Shown piece by piece: positions 37,101 through 44,922 of a stretch of 64,000 nucleotides of DNA (position 1 is its first letter; each line of letters opens with the position of its first letter). This DNA is from Gemmatimonadota bacterium. Its GTDB lineage: Bacteria > Gemmatimonadota > Gemmatimonadetes > Gemmatimonadales > Gemmatimonadaceae. The notes under the pieces were generated by a model. The model was not told the origin of the DNA, did no database searches, and saw only the letters and a list, made by a program, of their open reading frames with translations. Where the stretch lies: positions 1 to 64,000 of the forward strand of contig JAPLKU010000004.1 of NCBI GenBank assembly GCA_026387935.1, read 5' to 3'. The position numbers and the translations under genes are program-made.

Positions 37101-37261
37101 TCGCGCTCGGCCTCGGCGCCGGGAGTGACATGCAGCGTCCGCTCGCGCTGGCCGTGATCGGCGGGCTCGCGCTCTCGACGCCGATCACGCTGTACCTCGT
37201 CCCGACGTTGCTCGTTGCCGTGCGCGGCCGCGACTACCGGCTCCCGACGACGGTTGCCTGA
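34154..37261 (+). CDS. RND-superfamily efflux pump (inner-membrane permease)
   Basis: A 1035-residue inner-membrane protein, normal for the family, with a GTG start. TM1 at about 20-40 is followed by the first periplasmic porter loop. The TM4 proton-relay motif is present in AIAIGLVIDDAVVITENIVRH with two aspartates. The second half repeats the layout (VLLAAPLSFVGALVLLLA; GLIVKNGIILLDFTRLR; PILMTTLCTLFGLLPLALG). Two aspartates in TM4 resemble drug-type (HAE1) pumps more than CzcA-type metal pumps, but the substrate is open. Coupled to the adaptor gene by overlap (GTGA). Confidence 0.9.
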   Translation: MSEAVKSRRSLFGLLAEQRRFVYLAVALLSAAGIWAAFSLPSAIYPELAFYRVTIVAEGSSLGARQQLFGITRTLEEAVSIVPGVVRVSSKSIRGASEINVMFSPSTDMVDALQQVRARVTQAQADLPAGMDIVTERQVPSLFPILSYNLEGGDPAALFDIARYQVKPVFSRVPGVGRVEVLGNDMREIEVVADPARLAAQGMTYADLAEAITKATSVKVVGRMPANYKQYLIVSATEAHSIEDIGNVVIGHGLRVRDIAKVYAGTEDHLRIIAGDGKPVAQLNITRRVGGNTLEVADSIAALARFLKPTLPPGVHLKPVYDQASLVREAVKSVRDAMLIGAVLAIIVLLLFLRHARITAISASAIPLTMVITIYVMSVTGQTFNLMTLGAMAIAIGLVIDDAVVITENIVRHLHLNADRRAAIRDAVQELIWPVTTSTITTVVVFLPLGLLEGVVGQFFHALSITLTIAVLVSLVLALTIIPLLSEQFLTAADAEQTEGTAPAPTGALAGLGRMIDSLSDFYERSLGGVLHQARLMIVAGVVLVAGGWFAYRSVETGFMPEMDEGAFVLDYWSPGGSSLVETDRMLKIVDGFLATTPEVIGTSRRTGAELGLFATEQNRGDYVVRLAPGNKRKREIAEVMEDVRSRIERDLPRLRVEFLQILSDVINDVAGNAHPVEVKLFGADLVALEAYGTQLDSAMTKIAGIEDLYSGVSEPTAEIAMTINAAEANRAGLTPAAVSDAVGGALLGVEAGEVRLDDRSVGVRVRAPDSVRFNPALLASLPLVGREHGGPVPLGSLAHFTSMDARAELLRENQQQMIMMTAELGKRDLGSVMVEIKDVLKKHPAPAGIRLELGGQYAGQQTAFRALLLVLALAAASVVAVMVIQFQSFVEPFVVLLAAPLSFVGALVLLLATGTALNVSSFMGLILLVGLIVKNGIILLDFTRLRMRDGLALEPAIREAARIRLRPILMTTLCTLFGLLPLALGLGAGSDMQRPLALAVIGGLALSTPITLYLVPTLLVAVRGRDYRLPTTVA

Positions 37262-37304
37262 GAAGACACCGAACTTTACGCAGTTCTTTCACCATGGAGA
37301 TTCA

Positions 37305-38351
37305 ATGAAGTCCGCTCGCCATACTCCCCTCATTGCTGCCAGCGTGTTTGCGCTCGTCGCTGCCGCGCCGGCGATTCGGCAGGCCGCCACCACGTATCAT
37401 GTCACCAAATCGGTGCCCCTCGGCGTAGATGGTGGATGGGACTATCTCACCGTCGATCCTGATGCGCAGCGCGTCTACATTTCGCGCGGCGGTGCGAATC
37501 TGGTGCAGATCGTTGACCTCAAGACGAACACGCCGATTGGCACGATCGATGACACCCGCGGCGTGCACGGCATCGCGCTTGCACCGGAGTTCAACAAGGG
37601 TTTCACGAGCAACGGCGGCGATTCGACGGTCACGATCTTCGACATGAAGACGATGAAGGAAACGGGACGAGTCACCGTCACCGGCAAGAACCCCGACGCC
37701 ATCCTGTACGACCCGTTCAGCAAGCGCGTGTTCACCTTCAATCACACGGGCAAGAGCACCACGGCGATTGATGCCGCAACCGGGAAAGTAATTGGGACCG
37801 TAAAAACGGAAGGGGTTTTGGAAACCGGCCAGTCCGACAATGCCGGCACCATCTTCGTGAACGACGAAGAAGGGAACCGTCTCTTCGTGTTCGACGCGAA
37901 GACCCTCGTTGTAAAGGCCACCTGGGCGCTCGACGGCTGCAAGGCGCCCACCGGACTGGCCATTGACCGAGCGCATAAGCGACTCTTTGCGGGCTGCAAT
38001 GAAAGCAAAACAGTGACCGTCGTCGACTACACCAACGGAAAGACGGTTGCGAGCATTCCGATCTGCGCCGGCACGGACGCCGCGGCGTTTGACACCGCCC
38101 TTCAGCTCATCTTCGCCTCGTGCAGCGACGGCAACATCGCGGTCATCCATGAGGATTCGCCGGACAAGTACACGTCGCAGGGCCTGGCCAAGACCGAAGA
38201 CCGTTCGCGCACGATGACGATCGACGAAAAGACGCACAAACTCTATACGGTCACGGCCCAGTACGGGGCCGCGCCCGCTCCGGTGAACGGCCGCGCTGGC
38301 CGCCCCCCCATGGTCCCGGGCTCGTTCCACCTGCTGATTCTCGAGAAGTAA
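37305..38351 (+). CDS. Exported YncE-like beta-propeller protein
   Basis: A 348-residue protein with an N-terminal signal segment (1-27) and YncE/NHL-type propeller blades: WDYLTVDPDAQRVYISRGG, VHGIALAPEFNKGFTSNGG, IDAATGKVIGTV, LAIDRAHKRLFAGC. The three cysteines cluster in the C-terminal half. An SD (GGAG) precedes the ATG. It follows the RND gene by 43 bases on the same strand with no terminator between, so it is probably the last gene of the efflux operon; a strong hairpin follows. The role is unknown, perhaps ligand binding in the periplasm. Confidence 0.85.
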   Translation: MKSARHTPLIAASVFALVAAAPAIRQAATTYHVTKSVPLGVDGGWDYLTVDPDAQRVYISRGGANLVQIVDLKTNTPIGTIDDTRGVHGIALAPEFNKGFTSNGGDSTVTIFDMKTMKETGRVTVTGKNPDAILYDPFSKRVFTFNHTGKSTTAIDAATGKVIGTVKTEGVLETGQSDNAGTIFVNDEEGNRLFVFDAKTLVVKATWALDGCKAPTGLAIDRAHKRLFAGCNESKTVTVVDYTNGKTVASIPICAGTDAAAFDTALQLIFASCSDGNIAVIHEDSPDKYTSQGLAKTEDRSRTMTIDEKTHKLYTVTAQYGAAPAPVNGRAGRPPMVPGSFHLLILEK

Positions 38352-38393
38352 CTGCCAACAGGCTCGCCAAGGCGGGCCAAACGAGCGAGATAT

Positions 38394-38425
38394 GGGGGGT
38401 GGGGGCCTTCGGGCTCCCACCCCCC
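38394..38425 (+). terminator. Strong hairpin with UUCG loop ending the efflux operon
   Basis: A 14-bp GC stem (38394-38407 with 38412-38425, one G-T pair) closed by a C(TTCG)G tetraloop, 43 bases after the YncE-like stop. There is no T-tract, so it may be a transcript-stabilising end rather than a classical terminator. Confidence 0.65.
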
Positions 38426-38592
38426 AACGCTTTCCATAATCGCGGTGAAGGCCTCTCGACGCTTATCGGGTTCGCCTCTGACGGCGGCAACTGGATCGCG
38501 AATCAGGCAATGCAGATACTGTCACGCTCCGGCGATCCGCGCGCTCACCTGGAGAAGTAACGGTCGGCCATACCGGCTGGTAATTTCCCGCG

Positions 38593-39735
38593 GTGACCAA
38601 CACGGCTTCAACGTATGACGTGATTGTGGTGGGGCTCGGTGCCATGGGCAGCGCAACCGCGTATCATCTTGCGGCGCGCGGTGCCCGGGTGCTGGGCCTC
38701 GACCAATTCAAACCGCCACATGAGCTCGGTTCGTCACATGGTGAGAGCCGCATCATTCGCCAGCTCTACTATGAGCACCCGCTGTACGTGCCGCTCGTGC
38801 AGCGGAGCTACGAACTCTGGCGCCGCCTCGAGCAGGACGCCGGCCAGCCCCATTTGATGCAGATCAACGGCGGCTTGATGCTCGGCCGCGAAGAGAGCGG
38901 GCTCATCAAGGGCGTTCGTCGCGCGGCGGCGGAACACCACCTGCCGCTCGAAGAGATTCCGCGGTCGCGACTGCAGGAACGATTTCCGCAGTTCATTCCC
39001 ATGGCGGGGGTGAGCGCACTGTTTGACCCACACGCCGGATTCCTCGATCCCGAGCGCTGCGTGGCGGCGCACCTCACACTCGCTGCGGCGCGCGGCGCGA
39101 CGCTCAAGAATGGCGAGAGGGTCCTGAACTGGGCGCAACAAGGTGACGGCGTTCGTGTGCGTACGACGCACGGGACCTACGAGGCCGGCAAGCTGGTATT
39201 GTGCGCCGGGCCGTGGATTACTGAGCTCCTTGGAGCCATGGGACCGACGTTCAACGTCGAGCGCCAGACCGTGACCTGGTTTGAGCCCCCGGGTGAACGC
39301 GCCATGTGGATGCCTGATCGCTTTCCGATCTTCATGTGCGAGTTCGAAGATGGGCAGCTCATCTATGGATTTCCCGTCGGGCCGCGCGGATGGAAGGTCG
39401 CCGTGCACTACGAAGGTGAGCCGGTCACGGACATGCGGAATCTGAGGAGGACGATCGAGCCGCACGACATCGCGCGCGTTCGCAACGCGGCGGCGCGGCT
39501 CTTCGACTGGGTCAGTTCGGCCAAATTGCTCGATGCGGCATCCTGTCTCTACACCGACACCCTCGACCTGCGTTTCGTCATCGACTTCCTTCCCGGCATG
39601 CCGCAGGTGCTCGTGTCGAGTCCCTGCTCAGGACACGGATTCAAGTTTGCCGCCGCCGTCGGAGAACTTCAGGCGCAGCTGTTGCTCGATGAAAAATCAG
39701 ATTTTGATGTGGCGCCTTTTCGGATCGACCGGTAG
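38593..39735 (+). CDS. Monomeric sarcosine oxidase / N-methyl amino acid oxidase family flavoenzyme
   Basis: A 380-residue cytosolic protein with a GTG start. The N-terminal Rossmann motif VVGLGAMGSATAYHLAARGA binds FAD. SSHGESRIIRQ matches the active-site His/Arg segment of monomeric sarcosine oxidases and N-methyltryptophan oxidases. SCLYTDTLDLRFVID aligns with the region of the flavin-linked cysteine, and SGHGFKFAAAVGE is the conserved C-terminal block. The enzyme would oxidise an N-methyl amine, giving formaldehyde and hydrogen peroxide. The exact substrate cannot be chosen. It is followed after 15 bases by the TonB-plug gene on the same strand. Confidence 0.9.
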   Translation: MTNTASTYDVIVVGLGAMGSATAYHLAARGARVLGLDQFKPPHELGSSHGESRIIRQLYYEHPLYVPLVQRSYELWRRLEQDAGQPHLMQINGGLMLGREESGLIKGVRRAAAEHHLPLEEIPRSRLQERFPQFIPMAGVSALFDPHAGFLDPERCVAAHLTLAAARGATLKNGERVLNWAQQGDGVRVRTTHGTYEAGKLVLCAGPWITELLGAMGPTFNVERQTVTWFEPPGERAMWMPDRFPIFMCEFEDGQLIYGFPVGPRGWKVAVHYEGEPVTDMRNLRRTIEPHDIARVRNAAARLFDWVSSAKLLDAASCLYTDTLDLRFVIDFLPGMPQVLVSSPCSGHGFKFAAAVGELQAQLLLDEKSDFDVAPFRIDR

Positions 39736-39750
39736 CTGGTACCGTTTGGT

Positions 39751-42204
39751 ATGAGCCTTCGCACCGCCGTTGCCATGCTTGCCTTGGCCGTGCCGTTGGC
39801 GATTCCGCTGGCGCTTCCGTTGGCGCGGCCGCTCGGCGCCCAGGTTGTGCGCGGCACGGTGACGATGCCAGACGGTGCGACGCGCGCGGCTGGCGTGATC
39901 GTCACCGCGGTTCGTGACTCATCGCAGCCGGCACGGACACTCACAAACCAGCGCGGTGCCTTTACACTCCGCCTCGACGCAGCCGGCAGGTACACGATCA
40001 GGGTCCTCCGGATTGGCTTTCGGCCGACGGATGGGCCGACGGTCACTGTCGCTACAAGCGACACTATTTCGGTACAGGTCACCATCACTGACGTTGCAGT
40101 GTCGTTGCAGGCCGTAAGCGTGAAGGGTGACGATGTCTGCCGGACGCGTCCGGATTCAGGTGCCCTCGTCGCCCGCGCCTGGGAAGAGGCGCGCAAGGCG
40201 ATCATGTCGTCGCAGCTTGCTGCCGCCGACGCGCCGCTCGTCGCGGACTGGATTGAGTACAACCGCACGCTTGATCCGAGTGGTCGCATTGTGCGCGGGC
40301 TGCGTGTGAAGAGCACGACGAATCCCACGACGCACGCCTTCAAGAGCGCGCCTGCCGAATCACTCGCCGCGCGGGGCTATGTCGTCGCCGAAGGGGGCGA
40401 GACGACGTATCACGCGCCTGATGGCGATGTGCTGCTCTCCGACTCGTTCGCCTCGACGCACTGCTTTCAGATCGTGCCGTCTGCGCGCGGCGCCGACACG
40501 CTTGTCGGTGTTGGGTTCCGCCCAGCGAAAGATCAAAAAGACATTCGCGATATCGAGGGCACCTTCTGGCTTGATCGGCGCAGCGCCGAACTGCGCTGGA
40601 TGGACTACACGTACACGAACATGCCGGCGATTGCGGAAAAGGCGTCGCCGGGCGGTCGCGTGGAGTTTCTTCGTGCCGGCACGAGCGGCTGGCTGATTGG
40701 CCGTTGGAGCATTCGCATGCCGGAGATCGGGCGCGCGCCCATTGGCAACGATCCTGGAGTGCGACGTGTCGTGCGTCCAACGGCGGTCGGCTCGCTCCGC
40801 GCGATCCAGGTGACGGGTGGGCAGGTCACGAAAGTCAGTCGCGGCGATACCGTGGTCTATCAGGCAGCGGGCGCACGGCTCGACGTACAGGTCGTGGCGC
40901 GCGACCAATCGGTGAATCCCGCGCGCGCCATCGTGGAACTCGTTGGCACGGACTATGTCGCCACGGCGGATGCCAGTGGGCGCGCCCGAATTACTCCGGT
41001 ACTCGAAGGGCGATATGAAGCGCGCGTTCGTACTCCGCTCATGGACACGCTCCACGTCACGCCGGTGATGCGGGAGGTGGACGTGACGGTGCGCTCACAC
41101 ACGGACAGCGTGCGCCTTCCGTCGGCAGACGAGATTCTCACCGCGGTGTGCAGGGATTCAATCCACGCCGGTGAATCGCTCGTGCGGGGACTGGTACGCG
41201 ACTCGTTGGGCAATCCGCTGGCCGGCGTCGCCGTGACGTTTACCTGGCTTGGACGGGTCAAGGTCGGCGTGGAGAACAACGCGGACCGGGTGTCGTTCAC
41301 CGAGCAGTCCGTGGGGTCCATGACCGACGACGCTGGGCGATACAAGGTGTGTGGCGTGCCACGCGACGTGCTCCTCATTGCGCGCGTCCGCATGGACAAG
41401 GTGAGTGATGCCCGGCGGCTGACGCTTGATGCCGATCAGGCCTTCGGCGCCGTGGATCTTGTGCCACACCGGGTTGCGGCGACCACGGACCTCCTGCTGC
41501 CCAAGGCGAACCGCGCGATGGTGGAGTTCACGGTCACGGACGACGACGGCGCGCTGGTTCCAGGAACGACGCTCGATGTGGAAACGCCCGACGGGTTGGC
41601 GCGCACGTTCAACACAGGGACGACAGGTCGCGTCCTGCTGGCAGACGCGGCGCCCGGGCGCCTGACGGTGCGGGCGCGCAAGATCGGATTTCGGCCGGGG
41701 CAGATCGTTGTGTCGATCGCGCCGGGACGCAACACGATTCCGATCATCGTGAGTTCAGCGGGCTTTCCCACGCTCGACACGGTGCGGATCGTCGGAGATG
41801 AGCGCAAGCGCAACGACCGGTTTGACGATTTTGAAACGCGGCGCCTGAATGGGGCGGCAACTCGATCAATCACCAGGGCGGAGATCGAAAAACGAAATCC
41901 GCCGGATGCGTGGCATATGCTCACGAACCTGTCGTCCATCGCGATCAGCCAGATGGGGGGCGATGTTCGTGCGACTCCAACCCGCTCGATCCAGGTAAGT
42001 CTGCTCAACAACCGGCCCTGCTTTCTCAAGGTCGCTGTGGATGGCGTACTCTGGCAGGACGATCCGCCGAACCTCGCCAACCTTCCACCGCCGGACGCGA
42101 TTCATGGGATCGAAGTGTTCTCCGGGCCGGCGTCCATTCCCCTTCAGTACGGCGGAACGGGAAGAGACAAATGGTGCGGCCTGATCGCGGTCTGGACGCG
42201 GTAG
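39751..42204 (+). CDS. Exported carboxypeptidase-regulatory-like / TonB-plug protein lacking a barrel
   Basis: An 817-residue exported protein. The signal peptide (1-30, PLGAQ) contains a 12-bp tandem repeat. Carboxypeptidase-regulatory-like beta domains occur at about 31-125 (VRGTVTMPDGATRAAGVIVT and RVLRIGFRP), about 470-560 (VRGLVRDSLGNPLAGVAVTF) and about 585-665 (KIGFRPGQIV). The last 150 residues look like a TonB-receptor plug (ITRAEIEKRNPPDAWHMLTN, then IHGIEVFSGPASIP) but the protein ends there with no 20-strand barrel. Such plug-only proteins recur in Gemmatimonadota. The role is unknown; it may dock to a partner receptor. It is convergent with the aminotransferase. Confidence 0.75.
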   Translation: MSLRTAVAMLALAVPLAIPLALPLARPLGAQVVRGTVTMPDGATRAAGVIVTAVRDSSQPARTLTNQRGAFTLRLDAAGRYTIRVLRIGFRPTDGPTVTVATSDTISVQVTITDVAVSLQAVSVKGDDVCRTRPDSGALVARAWEEARKAIMSSQLAAADAPLVADWIEYNRTLDPSGRIVRGLRVKSTTNPTTHAFKSAPAESLAARGYVVAEGGETTYHAPDGDVLLSDSFASTHCFQIVPSARGADTLVGVGFRPAKDQKDIRDIEGTFWLDRRSAELRWMDYTYTNMPAIAEKASPGGRVEFLRAGTSGWLIGRWSIRMPEIGRAPIGNDPGVRRVVRPTAVGSLRAIQVTGGQVTKVSRGDTVVYQAAGARLDVQVVARDQSVNPARAIVELVGTDYVATADASGRARITPVLEGRYEARVRTPLMDTLHVTPVMREVDVTVRSHTDSVRLPSADEILTAVCRDSIHAGESLVRGLVRDSLGNPLAGVAVTFTWLGRVKVGVENNADRVSFTEQSVGSMTDDAGRYKVCGVPRDVLLIARVRMDKVSDARRLTLDADQAFGAVDLVPHRVAATTDLLLPKANRAMVEFTVTDDDGALVPGTTLDVETPDGLARTFNTGTTGRVLLADAAPGRLTVRARKIGFRPGQIVVSIAPGRNTIPIIVSSAGFPTLDTVRIVGDERKRNDRFDDFETRRLNGAATRSITRAEIEKRNPPDAWHMLTNLSSIAISQMGGDVRATPTRSIQVSLLNNRPCFLKVAVDGVLWQDDPPNLANLPPPDAIHGIEVFSGPASIPLQYGGTGRDKWCGLIAVWTR
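39793..39840 (+). repeat. 12-bp tandem repeat, four units, inside a signal peptide
   Basis: CCGTTGGCGATT, CCGCTGGCGCTT, CCGTTGGCGCGG and the degenerate CCGCTCGGCGCC are contiguous and encode a Pro-Leu-Ala-X repeat making up the hydrophobic core of the signal peptide. Copy number would set the length of that core. Confidence 0.9.
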
Positions 42205-42227
42205 CGTCCGAGCTACGGTAACTGCTG

Positions 42228-43445
42228 CTACCCGCCGAGTTCCTTCGCGGCCTTGGTGAGCAGCTCGATGCCGCGATCGAGTTTCGGCGCGGCGGTCGCA
42301 AACGAAAAGCGCACGAACCCTTCGCCGGCCGCGCCAAAGTCCGTGCCCGGGCATCCGGCCACGCCAAACTCCTGCAGCAGGCGTGACTGAAACTGCTGCG
42401 TGGTAAGCCCGGACTTCTTGAGCAGGGCCCGCACGTCAGTAAGCGCGTAGAACGCGCCAGCCGGCAGCGCGCACGTCATTCCCGGCACAGAGTTGAGTCC
42501 CGCAACAAAACGATCGCGGCGCTCGTGGAGTGATTTGCGCAGCGCATGCACTACATCCTGCGAGCCTTCAACCGCCGCGAGTCCGCCGCGTTGAACGAAC
42601 GGCGGCGTGCACGACGTGTTGTTGATGATCAGTGCAACAAAATCTTCGTAGAGCGCCTTTGGCACCACGCCAAAGCCAAGACGCCAGCCGGTCATGGACC
42701 AGCGCTTGGAAAATCCGTCAATGATCACTGTGCGGTCGAGCAATCCCGGAACGGCGGCCGCCGACGGCGACGCTCCATCGGGATAGTCGTAGGCGAGGCC
42801 GCTATAGATCTCGTCGCTGATCACCCAGATGTTGTGCTTCTCGGCCATGCGACCGAGCCGCTCCATTTCTTCGCGCGTCGCGGTCCAGCCGGTGGGATTG
42901 TGCGGCGAGTTGAGAATGATCGCGCGCGTGCGTGGCGTGATGCTGCGCTCAATCGCGTCGAAGTCCACCTGCCAGCGACCGTCCTTCAGTTCAATCGCGT
43001 ACTCGCGCTCGGTTCCACCAGCAAGCCGCACAGCCGAGGGATAAATCGGGAAACCAATGTTCGGGATGAGCACTTCATCGCCGGGATTCACCGTGGCGAG
43101 GAGCGCGTACTGCAACATCGGCTTGGCCGCCGACGTCACGACGATGTTGTCGAGCTCCGCTGGAATGCCGCGCCCACGCACGTAACCGAGCAGCGCGGTG
43201 CGCAACTCGGGCAAGCCCGCCGGAGCAGTGTACTTCGCATCATCGGCCTCGAGCGCGCGAATGCCAGCCGCCGTCGCATGTGACGGCGAGGGAAAGTCAG
43301 GTTGGCCGAGTTCGAGGTGAATGACTTCGCGGCCGGCGAGGTCGAGCGCTCGCGCGGCCGCGGCTACCGCGAACGCGCCTTCGATGGCGAGCGTGCCGAG
43401 GCGCGCAGCCTTTGTTGGTATTGCTAGTGTCGTTGGCACGGTCAT
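42228..43445 (-). CDS. PLP-dependent class I/II aminotransferase
   Basis: A 405-residue cytosolic protein. Fold-type I features are clear: LELGQPDFPSPSHA near the start, NSPHNPTGW with the Asn contacting PLP, ISDEIYSGLAYD with the Asp/Tyr pair, and the Schiff-base lysine in IDGFSKRWSMTGWRLGF. The C-terminal VRFSFAT carries the substrate-carboxylate arginine. It resembles aspartate/aromatic aminotransferase subgroup I-gamma; the substrate cannot be assigned. It starts 18 bases after the lipoprotein gene stop on the same strand, so the two are co-transcribed. Confidence 0.9.
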   Translation of the reverse strand: MTVPTTLAIPTKAARLGTLAIEGAFAVAAAARALDLAGREVIHLELGQPDFPSPSHATAAGIRALEADDAKYTAPAGLPELRTALLGYVRGRGIPAELDNIVVTSAAKPMLQYALLATVNPGDEVLIPNIGFPIYPSAVRLAGGTEREYAIELKDGRWQVDFDAIERSITPRTRAIILNSPHNPTGWTATREEMERLGRMAEKHNIWVISDEIYSGLAYDYPDGASPSAAAVPGLLDRTVIIDGFSKRWSMTGWRLGFGVVPKALYEDFVALIINNTSCTPPFVQRGGLAAVEGSQDVVHALRKSLHERRDRFVAGLNSVPGMTCALPAGAFYALTDVRALLKKSGLTTQQFQSRLLQEFGVAGCPGTDFGAAGEGFVRFSFATAAPKLDRGIELLTKAAKELGG

Positions 43446-43463
43446 GGGTGCTGAGTTCGTGAA

Positions 43464-43979
43464 CTAACGCGGCGTGAGGTGCACCTGCTGGCCACCCTGT
43501 GCGATGGAGATGACGAGTTTGTCGAACACCGGTGCTTCTTTCGAAGCCGGCGGATATGGATTCGAGTCAGGCAACGAAATGACGTACACGTCCTTGTCTG
43601 TCTCGGCCAGCTTCGAGCCGATTGGTCCGCCGGGGCGCTTGGCAGCAGCGGCCCACGCGGCCTTGGTGAAAATTCGAACGTTGATCAGCGTGAACGACGG
43701 CGCCTTGGATCCACTGTCGGGCAGGAATTTGAATTCAACGGCGAGATAGGCGCCGGCAGTGGTGTCCTTCTTCTCGCCGGCGCGATAGCGGCCTTTCCAG
43801 ACGCCCGGCAACTGCAGATCAAAACCGGCCGTGGTACTGGTGAAGGTTTCTGGCGGAAGTGACTTGGCAGCGGCCACTTCGGCGATGGCCTCGGCGCCCG
43901 TCGCGGGACGCGGCGCGTCGCTCTTTCCTGAACAGGCGATTAACACGAGCGCGGCCGATGCGACGGCAATGGTTTTCAT
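43464..43979 (-). CDS. Predicted lipoprotein of unknown function
   Basis: A 171-residue protein whose N-terminus MKTIAVASAALVLIACSGKS carries a classical lipobox (LIAC), so it is likely an acylated envelope protein. The mature domain (about 50-170) reads as beta-rich (FDLQLPGVWKGRYRAGEK, YLAVEFKFLPD, VYVISLPDS). No family is recognised. The frame is open upstream to 44129, but the ATG at 43979 gives the lipoprotein signal. It is first gene of an operon with the aminotransferase and divergent from a small basic ORF. Confidence 0.7.
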   Translation of the reverse strand: MKTIAVASAALVLIACSGKSDAPRPATGAEAIAEVAAAKSLPPETFTSTTAGFDLQLPGVWKGRYRAGEKKDTTAGAYLAVEFKFLPDSGSKAPSFTLINVRIFTKAAWAAAAKRPGGPIGSKLAETDKDVYVISLPDSNPYPPASKEAPVFDKLVISIAQGGQQVHLTPR

Positions 43980-44040
43980 GTGTAGAAGATACGACGGACG
44001 CGAGCGAGTTGTGTCTGCCGGCGGTTGCAAGGGCACCCGG

Positions 44041-44154
44041 ATGGAAAAGCAGGGGGCCGCCACCCACAAGGTGGGCGAGCACCGCGAAACCCGCGGCGTG
44101 CGCACCGAAAAGCGCGGCGATTCGCTCAAGGCGAAGGTAACGAAGAAGCCGTAG
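44041..44154 (+). CDS. Possible small basic protein (37 aa)
   Basis: An ATG-started frame of 37 codons encoding a very charged peptide beginning MEKQGAATHKVGEH and ending LKAKVTKKP. An AAGGG-type SD lies about 9 bases upstream. A hairpin with a T-tract follows at 44207-44236, and the gene occupies the otherwise empty space between the divergent lipoprotein and tRNA-Asn. The composition (about one third Lys, Arg or His) would suit a nucleic-acid or ribosome contact, but this is speculation. Length alone does not prove it is coding. Confidence 0.4.
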   Translation: MEKQGAATHKVGEHRETRGVRTEKRGDSLKAKVTKKP

Positions 44155-44206
44155 GGCAGCCGAAGCGATGGAAATCGGCCTGAAACCGGCTAGCTTTACC
44201 TGCATG

Positions 44207-44236
44207 AATCCCGGCCAGTCCTTCGGCCGGGATTTG
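44207..44236 (+). terminator. Hairpin with short T-tract upstream of tRNA-Asn
   Basis: A perfect 10-bp stem (44207-44216 with 44225-44234, AATCCCGGCC) with an 8-base loop, ending in ATTTGTG. It probably ends transcription of whatever reads through 44041-44154. Confidence 0.6.
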
Positions 44237-44262
44237 TGTCCTCAGGACTGGGTTTTTCACCT

Positions 44263-44335
44263 TGGGGTGTAGCTCAATCGGCAGAGCGCCGCACTGTTAA
44301 TGCGGATGTTGGTGGTTCGAGTCCACCCGCCCCAG
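44263..44335 (+). tRNA. tRNA-Asn (anticodon GTT)
   Basis: A 73-base cloverleaf. The acceptor stem is 44263-44269 with 44328-44334 (one G-T pair), the discriminator G at 44335. AGCTCAATCGGCAGAGC forms the D arm, the anticodon GTT lies at 44296-44298 in loop CTGTTAA, and GTTCGAGTC is the T loop. CCA is not encoded. A strong terminator follows 14 bases on. Confidence 0.97.
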
Positions 44336-44348
44336 CGTTCGGCATAAG

Positions 44349-44382
44349 AAAAGGGCCCGGCAAACTGCCGGGCCCTTTTTTC
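44349..44382 (+). terminator. Intrinsic terminator of tRNA-Asn
   Basis: A 14-bp stem (44349-44362 with 44366-44379) with a 3-base loop and a run of six T ending at 44381. The A-run on the left arm allows use from the minus strand too, where the DUF411 gene ends at 44418. Confidence 0.95.
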
Positions 44383-44417
44383 GTTTCGCGCGCCCTGACG
44401 TGGGGTGTTTGCCGTTC

Positions 44418-44897
44418 CTACCGCCGCGCGTACACCGTCGACTTTCCGCCCTTCGTGAATGCCATCACGTTGTACGGTTGTTTCATGGATCCCTGTTCCA
44501 TTCCAGGTGAACCCACCACCATCCCGCCAACAGCGAGTCCGGTGAGTTTGGTTTTGTCCGTCAGGAGTTTTTGCACGAGCTCGGCGGGCACGTGGCCTTC
44601 TATTACATACGTGCCAATCAGCGCCGTGTGGCAGCTCTGCAGATCTTCCGGAACGCCGGCGTCTGTCTTCACCTGCGTGAGGTCGTCCATGTCAACGACC
44701 TTCGTTTTGAAGCCGGCCGCCTGCACATGCTTCACCCATTCCTTGCAGCATCCGCACGACGGCGACTTATAGATCGTCATCAGTGGGAGTGGCGCGACTG
44801 ACGCGCGTGCGCTGCCTGCCGCGCGCGCGACGCGCGGTGCGAGAACAACACCCGCTGCGAGGGCGGCGAACGATCCGACAAACTCTCTGCGTTCCAT
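44418..44897 (-). CDS. DUF411 metal-binding exported protein
   Basis: A 159-residue protein. Its N-terminus MERREFVGSFAALAAGVVLA has a twin-arginine-like RREF start and a hydrophobic core, so Tat or Sec export is likely (cleavage near ARAAG). The DUF411 domain follows, with the cysteine cluster SPSCGCCKEWVKHVQAAGF, a third conserved cysteine in LQSCHTALIG, and the ending GSPGMEQG. DUF411 proteins are linked to copper or other soft-metal handling in known operons. It lies 25 bases downstream of an M20 peptidase gene and is probably co-transcribed with it. No other metal gene is nearby. Confidence 0.85.
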   Translation of the reverse strand: MERREFVGSFAALAAGVVLAPRVARAAGSARASVAPLPLMTIYKSPSCGCCKEWVKHVQAAGFKTKVVDMDDLTQVKTDAGVPEDLQSCHTALIGTYVIEGHVPAELVQKLLTDKTKLTGLAVGGMVVGSPGMEQGSMKQPYNVMAFTKGGKSTVYARR

Positions 44898-44922
44898 CGT
44901 GTGGGTCTCCGTGTGACGTCTT

